A DNA stretch of 25,751 nucleotides, from assembly GCA_028823185.1 (NCBI GenBank), contig JAPKBY010000001.1:1-25751 (forward strand), given 5' to 3'. Origin of the DNA: Planctomycetota bacterium. GTDB lineage: Bacteria > Planctomycetota > UBA1135 > GCA-002686595. Numbering within the stretch: the stretch's first letter is position 1; every line of letters begins with the position of its first letter. The notes beneath the pieces are model-generated. The model had not been told where the DNA came from, searched no databases, and saw nothing but the letters and a program-made list of their open reading frames with translations. Below, piece by piece: positions 14,506-23,247 of this stretch. The position numbers were made by a program, and so were the translations under genes.

Positions 14506-15495
14506 ATGAGCGCAGACCACAACCTCCCCATGATTGCCCTCCCCGTCGGTGACCCCGCGGGTATCGGCCCTGAGGTCGTCTCAGCTGCGCTGAGCCGGCT
14601 CGAGGTGCGTGTCTCAGCTAGGGTCCTCGCGATCGGGCCTGGGAGCCTTCGGCCATCTTCTGTGCCAGAAGTCCAAGAGCCGGCAGAGGCGCTTGAGCTC
14701 CCCACGGCTTGGTTGGCTACAGAAGAGCCTGCCTCGTGGACGATGGGCGCGGCCAGCGCTGATTGCGGTCGGGCAGCTCTCTCAGCGCTGAGGCTCGGCC
14801 ATGATTTGGCGCTCTCAGGGGTCGTCGATGGTCTGGTTACGGGACCTGTCTCCAAGCAAGCCTTCCACCTCGCTGGTGAGCAAGTCGAGGGGCAGACACA
14901 GCTCCTAGCGCGCTGGTGCGGTGTCGAGCGGCATGGGATGCTGGCTATGACCGAGAGCTTGCGTGTCTTGCTCCTCTCTAGGCACCTTCCTCTGCGAGAG
15001 GCGATCGCCGGTCTCACTCGCGCTGCAGTCTTGGATCATCTTCATCTGCTCGATGAGACGCTCCGCGACCTAGGCATCGAAGCTCCTCGTCTCGCGCTCC
15101 CGGGGCTGAACCCACACGCTGGCGAGGCTGGCTTGCTCGGCTCTGAGGAGCAAGAGATCCTTGAGCCCGCGCTGGCTCTGGCGAGAGAGGCAGGACTAGA
15201 TGTCGTCGGCCCGGTCTCACCAGATGTCGTCTTTCGTGATGCGAATGAAGGCAAATATGACGGGGTCTTAGCGCTCTATCATGATCAGGCCTTCATCCCG
15301 ATCAAGCTGCTCGCAGGCTCAGCAGGTTGCACTCTGGCGGCGGGCTTGCCTTATCTGAGGATGAGCCCCGTCCACGGGACCGCCTTTGATATCGCTGGCA
15401 AGGGCGTCGCATCGTGCGAGAACATGCTCTCTACGATCAGGAGCGCTGCCGCTCTCTGTGCTTCGCGTGCGCGCCAAGGCACGTTGCGGGTTTAG
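14506..15495 (+). CDS. pdxA: 4-hydroxythreonine-4-phosphate dehydrogenase PdxA
   Basis: PdxA oxidises 4-phosphohydroxy-L-threonine with NAD in the DXP-dependent vitamin B6 pathway. At 329 residues it has the usual length. Seen are GDPAGIGPEV (residues 15-24), DGLVTGPVSKQ (109-118) and the metal histidines H160 (SRHLPLREA), H204 (GLNPHAGE) and H259 (ALYHDQAFIP). The usual substrate-binding GHTE motif is GQTQ here (129-132), a change of the conserved His to Gln. Near the end, SPVHGTAFDIAGKG is family-typical. No second pdx gene (pdxJ, pdxB) is nearby. The ATG at 14506 lacks a strong Shine-Dalgarno sequence. The 192-base spacer before it is divergent to rmuC and probably carries both promoters. 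Confidence 0.94.
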   Translation: MSADHNLPMIALPVGDPAGIGPEVVSAALSRLEVRVSARVLAIGPGSLRPSSVPEVQEPAEALELPTAWLATEEPASWTMGAASADCGRAALSALRLGHDLALSGVVDGLVTGPVSKQAFHLAGEQVEGQTQLLARWCGVERHGMLAMTESLRVLLLSRHLPLREAIAGLTRAAVLDHLHLLDETLRDLGIEAPRLALPGLNPHAGEAGLLGSEEQEILEPALALAREAGLDVVGPVSPDVVFRDANEGKYDGVLALYHDQAFIPIKLLAGSAGCTLAAGLPYLRMSPVHGTAFDIAGKGVASCENMLSTIRSAAALCASRARQGTLRV

Positions 15496-15689
15496 AGGTC
15501 TTCTTCGAAAGGGTCGGCGTTCTCTTGCTGGAGCATGCGCTCTGCTTGAAGACGGTCAAACTCCATCGCGTCGACCTCAGATTCCCTCATCCTCTGAGGC
15601 GCGGTCGAAGGCGGTGGTCCGAGACGATTGAGAAGCAGGGGGATGCCGACGAGGACGAGTATCCCGAGGATGAATATGAGGGCGCGCAT
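15492..15689 (-). CDS. Small single-pass membrane protein
   Basis: The 65-residue protein begins MRALIFILGILVLVGIPLLL, one hydrophobic membrane segment, then has a charged, glutamate-rich tail (RLQAERMLQQENADPFEEDL). The stop overlaps the end of pdxA by four bases, tail to tail. No Shine-Dalgarno sequence is visible. The clean N-in membrane segment followed by a polar tail supports a real gene, but nothing identifies a function. Confidence 0.5.
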   Translation of the reverse strand: MRALIFILGILVLVGIPLLLNRLGPPPSTAPQRMRESEVDAMEFDRLQAERMLQQENADPFEEDL

Positions 15690-16050
15690 GCGAGTCTAGG
15701 GTCGTTTCAAGAGGAGCCTTCTAGAGCCAAAGACGGCTCGAGGAGAAGGTGGGCACCTCTCTAATGCAGAGAGATGGTGGGAAGTTCCTTGTTAAGGGCC
15801 TTTTTTTGGCCAAGAGGACAGATTACCGGAGAAAAACAAAGTGAACGATAGAAAAGGGGGCTTATGAGGGAGTGGGAGTCTCTCTGCTGGGCCGGTCGCG
15901 CCTCGGAACTGGACAGCAACTCGACCCTGACCCTCTTGAGAACCGAGTAGAGAAGGTAAGAACACGCTTGAGACCGCCAGGTTGCTATCTCGCTGATAGG
16001 ATCCAAAGAGGCAGTTCAAGAGCAGCCAAAGACCCCCCCGGATCGTCCTC
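15690..16050. other. 361-base spacer before the radical SAM gene
   Basis: No gene is convincing here. It has a short dyad GGCC-T7-GGCC at 15797-15811 and CTATC/GATAG near 15985. Both flanking genes read outward, so promoters in both directions are expected. Short minus-strand frames across it look like noise. Confidence 0.45.
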
Positions 16051-17706
16051 ATGATTCAGCACAAGAAGAAGATAGTCCTCTATCAGCCGCAACAGGTTGA
16101 TGAGAGCCTCGGCCTGCCGTCCTCAAAAGACCTGCTACCGCTCGAGATGTTGACGATCTCAGCCTATCCAGAGGCTGATGGCTACGAGATCGTGATCGTT
16201 GACGGGAGCCTCTACTCACCTGAGGAGGCTCACCAGCGCGTCCTCGAGGCCTGCGAAGGCGCGATGCTCTATGCGACCACTGGGATCTTGGGCTTCATGG
16301 TCACCGATGGCTGGTTTTGCTCTCAGAAGGTCAAAGCCCGTCACCCCGAGCTTCCGATGTTCATCGGCGGCTGGTTCGCATCTGTACGCCCCGAGCTCCA
16401 GCTCTCGACTGGCCTCTACGATGCCGTAGTTCTCAGCCAAGGTGAGCTCACCTTTAGGGACCTCGTCCAAGCAGTCGACGCGGGCGAGCCGCTAGAGAAC
16501 GTCAAAGGCCTAGCTCTGTGGCGAGACGGCGAGGTCGTGAAGACTGAATACCGAAGCATCGCTGGTTGGGGAGACATCGCTCAAGTCCCTTGGCACCTGA
16601 TCGATATTGAGCCTTATCGCGTGCATCAGCTGCGCGCGAACTCAGCCGGTGATGTCCTGCGGATGCCTTCACCTCGCTCATTCGGATCAGATCGCGAGTC
16701 CTACTTCGGGATCACCTATTTCTCGAGCTATGGCTGCCCGGAACCCTGCACATTCTGCTGCTCTCCTGAGGTGACGAATAGACGTTGGAAGGCAATGCCA
16801 GCCGACAGGATGTTGGATGACCTCACAGACCTAAAGGAGCGTTGGAACTTTGACGTCGTCCGTTTTCATGACGCCAACTTTGGCGTGATGGAGAAGCGCA
16901 CGAAGGATTTTTCAAAAGGGATCCTAGATCGAGAGCTCAACTTTCACTGGAACGCCTTCATCGAGACTCACTCGATCCTTCACTACAAGCCTGAGACTCT
17001 TGATCTCATGGCGGAGTCAGGCATGTACATCGCAGAGATCGGCGCTGAGGCCGGGACGGATGACATGATGAAGAAGATCGGCAAGCCCATTAAGGGTGAC
17101 GACAACATCGACGCTGCCGTGGAGATGGACAAGCGCGGTATCCGCGGCTCTGTCACTTACATCATCGGGTATCCGCACGAAGAGCCTGACTCCATGATGG
17201 CGACGATTGATCAGTGCCGAAGGCTTCACAACGCTGCGCCGCTCGCGAGCCCCACGGTCTGGCCATATCGACCGATCCCTGGAACTCAGATGTTCGGCGA
17301 GGCTATCGAGCTGGGCTATGAAGCTCCGACGAACTTGCGTGAGTGGGGCTCGATCGGTGAGTACCACCTTGAGGAGACTTGGCCCGGAAAGATCCCGCCG
17401 GAAGTACAAGAGGCGCGACGCATGTATCAACACCACGTGACCCTGGATTATGGGCTCGCGCGTGGCATCCGTGGCTTCTGGGAGAAGCGCGCCGGGCGCA
17501 GGCTTCGTGATGGCAGCTACCTCTCTAAGGCTGGACGCATGGAGGCGAGGCTCTTCAGTCTCTACTCACGAGTTGAATCAAAGTTCATCAAGCGCAAGAA
17601 GCTCGCGCGCACCTTTATTGATCCGGGACATAAGACCGGCAGCGCAGGAAATAAGAACTCTGAGTCGAATCCCGACGTGATGACGTCGGCGACCCTAGGG
17701 AAGTGA
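16051..17706 (+). CDS. Radical SAM protein with N-terminal B12-binding-like domain
   Basis: The 551-residue protein begins with a Rossmann-like cobalamin-binding-type region (KKIVLYQPQQ ... YEIVIVDG ... MFIGGWFASVRPEL ... DAVVLSQGELTFRDL, residues 1-140). The radical SAM motif C229-x3-C233-x2-C236 (YGCPEPCTFCCSP) binds a 4Fe-4S cluster with SAM. HWNAFIETHSILHY, YIAEIGAEAG and VTYIIGYPHEEP match the BchE/anaerobic Mg-protoporphyrin and class B methylase type. The usual DxHxxG cobalamin motif is not present in the N-terminal domain, so B12 may not be bound by histidine. Substrate unknown. There is a long basic C-terminal tail after about residue 465. The long spacer upstream suggests its own promoter; no partner gene identifies a pathway. 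Confidence 0.88.
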   Translation: MIQHKKKIVLYQPQQVDESLGLPSSKDLLPLEMLTISAYPEADGYEIVIVDGSLYSPEEAHQRVLEACEGAMLYATTGILGFMVTDGWFCSQKVKARHPELPMFIGGWFASVRPELQLSTGLYDAVVLSQGELTFRDLVQAVDAGEPLENVKGLALWRDGEVVKTEYRSIAGWGDIAQVPWHLIDIEPYRVHQLRANSAGDVLRMPSPRSFGSDRESYFGITYFSSYGCPEPCTFCCSPEVTNRRWKAMPADRMLDDLTDLKERWNFDVVRFHDANFGVMEKRTKDFSKGILDRELNFHWNAFIETHSILHYKPETLDLMAESGMYIAEIGAEAGTDDMMKKIGKPIKGDDNIDAAVEMDKRGIRGSVTYIIGYPHEEPDSMMATIDQCRRLHNAAPLASPTVWPYRPIPGTQMFGEAIELGYEAPTNLREWGSIGEYHLEETWPGKIPPEVQEARRMYQHHVTLDYGLARGIRGFWEKRAGRRLRDGSYLSKAGRMEARLFSLYSRVESKFIKRKKLARTFIDPGHKTGSAGNKNSESNPDVMTSATLGK

Positions 17707-17813
17707 CGAGCCGCAGGTTCTGATCGCTGCTGTCTCTCCATGGGAGGTGGCTGTTCCATAGAGGATCGGGTCGTGCTTGAACCCGCCGTCCGCTGCGTTA
17801 GCCTCGGACTCGT

Positions 17814-19280
17814 ATGAGCACCGTTTTAGCCCTCGATCAAGGCACGACATCCTCGCGCTCGCTCCTCTTCTCTAGGGAGGGGGTGGTGAAGAAGCTCCTT
17901 CAGCAGGAGTTCACCCAACACTACAGGAAGCCCGGCTGGGTGGAGCATGATCCAGAGGAGCTGTGGGAGAGCCAGCTCGCTACAGCTAGAGGTGTGCTTG
18001 ATGGTGAGTCAGATGTCGCTTGTGTTGGGATCACCAATCAGCGGGAGACGACGTTGGTTTGGGAGCGTGAGACGGGCCGCGCGATTCATCCCGCCGTGGT
18101 TTGGCAGTCGAGACAGAGCGTCTCGATCTGTGAAGAGTTGCGCGCGAGGGGCTTGACCGATCTTGTCCGAGAGCGGACAGGGCTCGTCATCGACGCTTAT
18201 TTTTCTGGGAGCAAGGTTCGACACATCTTGGACGCGGTGCCTGGGGCGCAAGCGCGTGCAGAGAAGGGGGAACTCTGCTTCGGCACTGTCGACAGCTGGT
18301 TGCTGTGGAAGCTGACGGGTGGGAGGGTTCACGCGACCGAGCCTTCGAACGCATCACGGACGATGCTCTACGACATTCATAAGGGGGACTGGGATGATGA
18401 GCTCTTGAGAGAGCTCAACATCCCCCGCGCGATGCTGCCTGAGGTGCTTCCATCATCAGGACTCTTCGGTGTGACGGATGCAGAGGTCTTGGGGCGAGCG
18501 CTCCCGATCACTGGCGTGGCTGGCGATCAACAGGCTGCGCTCTTTGGGCAGGGCTGCCACTCCAAAGGACAAGCGAAGAGCACCTACGGGACCGGCTGCT
18601 TCCTCTTGATGAACACGGGGCGCGAGGCCAAGAGCTCAGAGAGCGGCCTGCTCACGACCATCGCTTGGCAGCTAGGTGATGAGGTCTCATATGCCTTGGA
18701 GGGCAGCGTCTTTGTCGGCGGCGCTGTGATTCAGTGGATGCGCGATGAGCTCGGCTTGATCAGTGATGCAGCAGAGAGCGAAGCGCTCGCAGCCTCTGTT
18801 GAAGACACGAACGGGGTCTATCTGGTCCCGGCTTTCACAGGCTTGGGCGCACCGCATTGGAACTCGGAGGCGCGTGGGGTCATCACCGGGCTCACGCGTG
18901 GCGCAGGCAGAGCTCACATCGTGCGAGCAGGGCTCGAGTCGATCGCTTATCAGGTCCACGACCTCGTTCAGTGTTTCAAGCAGGACGCTGGGGGAGAGCT
19001 CTCTGAGCTCCAGGTAGATGGGGGCGCCTCTGGAAACGACTTCCTCATGCAGTTTCAGGCAGACGTCCTCGGGGTCCCTGTGCTGCGCCCGGAGTGCCTC
19101 GAAGTGACGGCCTTCGGTGCGGCGGCGTTAGCGGGTCTCGGCGCTGGGGTTTGGACAGACGAGGCAGAGCTCGCGTCAGTGACGGCAGAGGCTGCCCGGT
19201 TTAGCCCTGACATGAGTGAAGAGCGCCGTCAGGAGCTGCTCTCTGGGTGGGATCGTGCTGTCACACGCGCATCTTCTTGA
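17814..19280 (+). CDS. glpK: Glycerol kinase GlpK
   Basis: GlpK uses ATP to make glycerol-3-phosphate in the cytoplasm. The 488-residue protein (502 in E. coli) starts MSTVLALDQGTTSSRSLLF, the actin-like ATPase phosphate-1 motif. It continues with KPGWVEHDPEELW, CVGITNQRETTLVWERETGR, GDQQAALFGQ, KSTYGTGCFLLMNT and DGGASGNDFLMQFQADVLG, all typical of FGGY kinases and of glycerol kinases in particular. The NQRET motif and the WERETG segment support glycerol as substrate. No glpF or glpD lies near. It follows the radical SAM gene by 107 bases, so it may have its own promoter. An 8-bp inverted repeat begins over its stop. Confidence 0.95.
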   Translation: MSTVLALDQGTTSSRSLLFSREGVVKKLLQQEFTQHYRKPGWVEHDPEELWESQLATARGVLDGESDVACVGITNQRETTLVWERETGRAIHPAVVWQSRQSVSICEELRARGLTDLVRERTGLVIDAYFSGSKVRHILDAVPGAQARAEKGELCFGTVDSWLLWKLTGGRVHATEPSNASRTMLYDIHKGDWDDELLRELNIPRAMLPEVLPSSGLFGVTDAEVLGRALPITGVAGDQQAALFGQGCHSKGQAKSTYGTGCFLLMNTGREAKSSESGLLTTIAWQLGDEVSYALEGSVFVGGAVIQWMRDELGLISDAAESEALAASVEDTNGVYLVPAFTGLGAPHWNSEARGVITGLTRGAGRAHIVRAGLESIAYQVHDLVQCFKQDAGGELSELQVDGGASGNDFLMQFQADVLGVPVLRPECLEVTAFGAAALAGLGAGVWTDEAELASVTAEAARFSPDMSEERRQELLSGWDRAVTRASS

Positions 19281-19320
19281 GTCGTTACGTCCCGTTCTGA
19301 TGGCATGGAGTAGACTCAAG
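19276..19320. repeat. 8-bp inverted repeat over the glpK stop and CotH upstream region
   Basis: CTTGAGTC (19276-19283) and GACTCAAG (19313-19320) form a perfect dyad with a 29-base gap. It is too open for a normal terminator. It may be a weak stem-loop just before the CotH gene's ribosome site or chance. Confidence 0.3.
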
Positions 19321-19334
19321 GTGAAGGTCTAACT

Positions 19335-22300
19335 ATGCCCGAATCTACGCTCAAGAAACTCCGCCTCTCTGGCCTTTTGGCCGTCTTCCTTGTCCTCACT
19401 GGGCCGATCCGTGCCCAAGTTGTCATCAGCGAATTCATGGCTGAGAACTCGGACACTTTGGAGGATGAGGATGGAGATAGCTCAGACTGGATCGAGCTAC
19501 ACAATGAATCCTCGGGGACGGTGAATCTCTTAGGTTGGAGCCTCACCGATGACGCGAGCGGTAGCTCTGTGTGGGGCTTTCCATCGGTGAACTTGCCGGC
19601 TGACGCATATCTGGTCGTCTTCGCTTCGAATAAGGACCGCGTCGGGGCTGAGTTGCACACGGACTTCAAGCTCTCTAGTAACGGTGAATATCTCGCTCTC
19701 TATCCGCTAGGAGGAGGGTCTCCGACGACAGAGTTCTCGCCGAGCTTTCCCGAGCAACGAGAAGATTTGTCTTATGGAGAGACCACATTGGGTGTCGTTG
19801 GCTTCCTAGATGAGCCGACGCCGGGGGAAGAGAACACCTCTGATCTACGAGCTGCCCGCGATGTGGACTTTGATATTTCGCGCGGCTTCTTCGATTCACC
19901 GGTGACGGTGACCCTTACTTGTGAAGAGTCGGGTGCAGAGATCCGTTACACGACAGATGGAAGCGAGCCAGGAGTCGGTGTCGGTCAGATCTATTCTGCT
20001 CCGCTCACTTTTAATGGCACGACATGTGTGCGAGCCGTGGGGCTTCAGCTTGGCATGGCTCCATCACGTGTCTCGACGCGCACTTATCTATTCACAGCAG
20101 ATGTCTTGAGCCAAGATCAAGCGGGCGCGATCGCGGGCGGATTCCCTGCAGAGTGGACCGTGTTCGACGGCACGCCTTGGACGACATATGACAGCGGCAC
20201 TCACCCTGGCGCTTGGTATGGATATGACACCTCGGTGATGGCTCTTCACACGGATGAAGAGCTCCGGGAGGCGTTGCTCTCCATCCCGTCCGTCTCCCTC
20301 GTCATGTCGATGGATGATTGGTTTGGTTACAACCCGCCGGCAGGCCCCTTTGGGATCTATCCAAACATCGCGTATGAGGGAGCTGAGTGGGAGCGCGCCG
20401 TCTCGATGGAGTGGATCGAGCCCGAGTCGGATGATGGGTTCCAAATTAATTGTGAGGTTGCGATGCAGGGTGGTTCAGGCTCCAGCATCACCTATGCATC
20501 TCAAGGCTCGATGGCGATCAAGTTCAAGAAGGCCTTCGGCCCGACAGAGCTGGAGTATCAGCTCTTTGAGGACCTGAAAGTCGATGAGTTCGACACGCTC
20601 ATCTTGGACTCCGGTAATCAAAACTCGATCCACGCTAACGCAGGGCTCTCTACGAAGCGGCATGCGCAATGCATGCGAGATCAATTCATGATGGATCTGC
20701 AGGATTCGATTGGCCAGCCGGCCGCCGCTGGTCGACATGCTCACGTTTTCATCAACGGTCTCTATTGGGGGCTCTATAACCTTCACGAGCGCCCGGATGA
20801 GGATTGGGCTGCTAATCACGCAGAGGGGAGCCCCGAAGAGTACGACTGGGTGAAGGAGGGCCACATGTTCGCTGGCAATAACCATGACTTCGATCATCCG
20901 ACGAGCCCTGGCTCTTGGAAGACAGCGATTGAGATCGCTGCGAACGGACTAGATGTCGGTGATATGTGGCTGGGAACACCCTCTTATGAAGCGCTCCAAG
21001 AGAAGATCGATCTCGAGAATTACATCGACTATATGTTGATCAACTTCTACGGGGGACACCTCGATTGGCCGGGGCAGAACTGGATGGCGACGAGTCATAC
21101 TCGCAACAGCGATGACTTTGCGGATGTGAACCCTCTGGGTCGCTTTCGCTTCCATTCGTGGGACGCAGAGACCACCCTCAATTGGGTCGGTGTGACGGCG
21201 GTCAACGATGGTTGGTATGACCGGACCTATGTGGGGACAGGGACGAACGAAGATAGCTCCGCTTACCTCTATGGGAAGCTCCGGAACCACCCGGAGTTTC
21301 GTGTCCTCTTCGCCGACCGTGCACAGCGGATGCTCGCGCCTGGTGGAGGACTCTATGTCGCGCCAGGAGCGGAGGTGGCGGGCACCACGTATGTCCTAGG
21401 GCAAAATGCTCCGGCCGATCTCTACTATGCGCGCTCGAGTCAAATTGAGACAGCGGTGCGGTTGACCTTCGCTCGCTGGGGTAACTACTTTCACGCGCCG
21501 GGTTCGGTGAGCGCGGCTGATTGGAATGTGGAGCGCGCGCGAATCTTGGAAGACTTCTTTCCGGTGCGCTCCGATGTCTTAGTCCAGCAGCTGCGAGCAG
21601 CGACCCCGTCTCTCTATCCGACGATCGATGCTCCGGTCTTCTCTCAGCATGGTGGCCACATGGACGCAGAGTTCGGGTTGATCATCTCGAACGCGAGCGG
21701 AGCTGTTTACTACACAATCGATGGGAGCGACCCCCGGCTTGAGGGGGGCTTCATCTCGCCGAGCGCCTTGCTCTATTCCGGTCCCATCTTGTTGCCTGAG
21801 GCGTACGTTCAGGTGAGGGCTCGGGCCCTTTTTGGAGCGGAATGGAGCGCTGAGATTCAGGCGAGCTTCAGCCGAGTGCGGATCAGCGAGATCATGGCGC
21901 GGAATGAGAGCGGCCTGACTGATGAGCAGGGCGAGCTTGAGGACTGGGTAGAGCTCAGCAATGAGAGCCTGCAAAGCGTCGATCTCTCTGGCTGGTTTTT
22001 GTCTGACGATCCTTTGAACCCGAGGGAATGGGAGATCCCGTCCGGGACGGTCCTCGCTCCGGGAGCTCTGCTGCTCGTCTGGGCTGATAATGATGTGACG
22101 GATGGCCCTCTCCACGCTTCATTTCAACTCTCCTCTGCGGGAGAGAGCCTGTCTTTGTCGGCTCCCCTAGGGGACAGCGAGGTGCTGGTGGACTCCATCA
22201 GCTTTGGGCTTCAACTGATCGACCAATCACAAGGCAGGATGCCTACGTCTGGAGACACCTTCGTTCGTATCATGGATCCCTCGCCAAGCGGGAGAAACGA

Positions 22301-22679
22301 GCCTAGTCCAGGAGAGGCTGTCAGGTTTGCTGCCCTGGCGGCGCCCGAGGTGGGACCCTCACTCACTGCCAACAGCCTGCCCTTCGCCGGTCAAATCGTC
22401 CCGCTCTTCGTGCAAGGTCTCTCGTCTGGGGCTGCTGGGGTATTGAAAGTGGGCAGCTCGCTTACGGCGGATGTTGATCTCGTGAGTGATCGCATCGGTG
22501 GAGTTGAGCAGCTCTTTCAGAGCAGTCTTTTGGGGAGCGTGAACCTGAGCGCTCTGCTCCCTCGACGGTCTTCACGGCTACAGCCTGGTGGCGCGATCCC
22601 GGTCGGGTCCGTCTTTTATCTGCAGGCTGTCAGCCGATCAGAGCTCACGAATGGCGTCGCTGTTTGTGTTCAGAACTGA
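19335..22679 (+). CDS. Exported CotH-kinase protein with two lamin-tail and two chitobiase-like domains
   Basis: This 1114-residue protein has a signal sequence (LRLSGLLAVFLVLTGPIRAQ). Next is a lamin-tail domain (about 30-130: VVISEFMAENSD, DWIELHNES and LGWSLTDDA). Then comes a chitobiase/beta-hexosaminidase C-like repeat (about 178-255: SGAEIRYTTDGSEP). A CotH-kinase region follows (about 320-690: SMAIKFKKAFG, TLILDSGNQNS, RHAHVFINGLYWGLYNLHE, FRFHSWDAETTL). A second chitobiase-like repeat (AVYYTIDGSDP) and second lamin-tail domain (RISEIMARNES) lie at about 765-960, before a C-terminal tail ending ELTNGVAVCVQN. CotH domains are atypical protein kinases, and WDAE fits the metal-binding Asp position. 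GAAGG stands 8-12 bases before ATG. An extracellular surface role is likely; the target is unknown. Confidence 0.9.
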   Translation: MPESTLKKLRLSGLLAVFLVLTGPIRAQVVISEFMAENSDTLEDEDGDSSDWIELHNESSGTVNLLGWSLTDDASGSSVWGFPSVNLPADAYLVVFASNKDRVGAELHTDFKLSSNGEYLALYPLGGGSPTTEFSPSFPEQREDLSYGETTLGVVGFLDEPTPGEENTSDLRAARDVDFDISRGFFDSPVTVTLTCEESGAEIRYTTDGSEPGVGVGQIYSAPLTFNGTTCVRAVGLQLGMAPSRVSTRTYLFTADVLSQDQAGAIAGGFPAEWTVFDGTPWTTYDSGTHPGAWYGYDTSVMALHTDEELREALLSIPSVSLVMSMDDWFGYNPPAGPFGIYPNIAYEGAEWERAVSMEWIEPESDDGFQINCEVAMQGGSGSSITYASQGSMAIKFKKAFGPTELEYQLFEDLKVDEFDTLILDSGNQNSIHANAGLSTKRHAQCMRDQFMMDLQDSIGQPAAAGRHAHVFINGLYWGLYNLHERPDEDWAANHAEGSPEEYDWVKEGHMFAGNNHDFDHPTSPGSWKTAIEIAANGLDVGDMWLGTPSYEALQEKIDLENYIDYMLINFYGGHLDWPGQNWMATSHTRNSDDFADVNPLGRFRFHSWDAETTLNWVGVTAVNDGWYDRTYVGTGTNEDSSAYLYGKLRNHPEFRVLFADRAQRMLAPGGGLYVAPGAEVAGTTYVLGQNAPADLYYARSSQIETAVRLTFARWGNYFHAPGSVSAADWNVERARILEDFFPVRSDVLVQQLRAATPSLYPTIDAPVFSQHGGHMDAEFGLIISNASGAVYYTIDGSDPRLEGGFISPSALLYSGPILLPEAYVQVRARALFGAEWSAEIQASFSRVRISEIMARNESGLTDEQGELEDWVELSNESLQSVDLSGWFLSDDPLNPREWEIPSGTVLAPGALLLVWADNDVTDGPLHASFQLSSAGESLSLSAPLGDSEVLVDSISFGLQLIDQSQGRMPTSGDTFVRIMDPSPSGRNEPSPGEAVRFAALAAPEVGPSLTANSLPFAGQIVPLFVQGLSSGAAGVLKVGSSLTADVDLVSDRIGGVEQLFQSSLLGSVNLSALLPRRSSRLQPGGAIPVGSVFYLQAVSRSELTNGVAVCVQN

Positions 22680-22683
22680 GTCC

Positions 22684-23247
22684 TTAGGCCGCGCTGTCGT
22701 CTAAGCGAACGCGTAGCCAAGCGCGCGCCATTCTCCAGGCCGTTTTGACGCGAGCAGCGCTCATGTCGAGCGCGCTGCTGATCTCTTCGTCGTCGAAGCC
22801 TGTGAAGAAGCGGAGCTCGACGACCTGAGCGATGTCCTCGCTGAGTTCGGCGAGGTCTTTGAGAGCGTCCTCGAGCTCGAGGGTTCGACCTAAGACTCGA
22901 GGATCAGCGACGAGGTCGGGTTGAAGTGGGATCACGGTCCAGGACCCTCCGCGCTTTAGACGATTTCCGCGCCGTATCTCATCAATGAGGACGCAGCGCA
23001 TCGTCCTCATGACACTGTTTAGGAAATGGTCGCTGTCTTCCCAGTCGCTAGTGCTTCCTGTGCAGAGCTTGATCCATGCTTCGTGGACGAGTGCGGTCGC
23101 TTGTAATGGCCCAGTGTTGTTCGCGGTCCCGAGAATCCTCCGAGCTCTAAAACGGAGCTCTTGGTATGCATCGGGGAAGGGGTCCTTTATGCGCGACTCT
23201 TGAGGGAGATCAGAGCGCTCTCTTTTAGATGTCTTCTTGGATGTGAT
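22684..23247 (-). CDS. ECF sigma factor (planctomycete short type) without a standard start codon
   Basis: Translation 5' of the only in-frame ATG (23010) stays open to the TAA at 23299-23301 and reads PFPDAYQELRFRARRIL, then LQATALVHEAWIKL, then SDHFLNSVMRTMRCVLIDE. This is the conserved region 2 of the planctomycete ECF family. It is followed by RRGNRLKRGG and region 4 (AQVVELRFFTGFDDEEISSA, LDMSAARVKTAWRMARAWL). No ATG, GTG, TTG or CTG lies in frame upstream of 23010. I extend to an ATC at 23247, preceded by AGGGCGGG, giving 187 residues, the family's usual size; ATT 23283 and ATA 23190 also exist. It could use a rare start codon or be a gene broken at the 5' end. The ATG at 23010 would leave only 108 residues and drop region 2. 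Confidence 0.72.
   Translation of the reverse strand: MTSKKTSKRERSDLPQESRIKDPFPDAYQELRFRARRILGTANNTGPLQATALVHEAWIKLCTGSTSDWEDSDHFLNSVMRTMRCVLIDEIRRGNRLKRGGSWTVIPLQPDLVADPRVLGRTLELEDALKDLAELSEDIAQVVELRFFTGFDDEEISSALDMSAARVKTAWRMARAWLRVRLDDSAA

Noticed and set aside
15797..15811. GGCC-T7-GGCC as a terminator
   Set aside because: Four-base stem with a seven-T loop is too weak and is not downstream of a gene in either direction.
15792..16052. 86-codon minus-strand frame in the spacer before the radical SAM gene
   Set aside because: No recognisable domain, irregular composition and its start overlaps the opposite-strand ATG.
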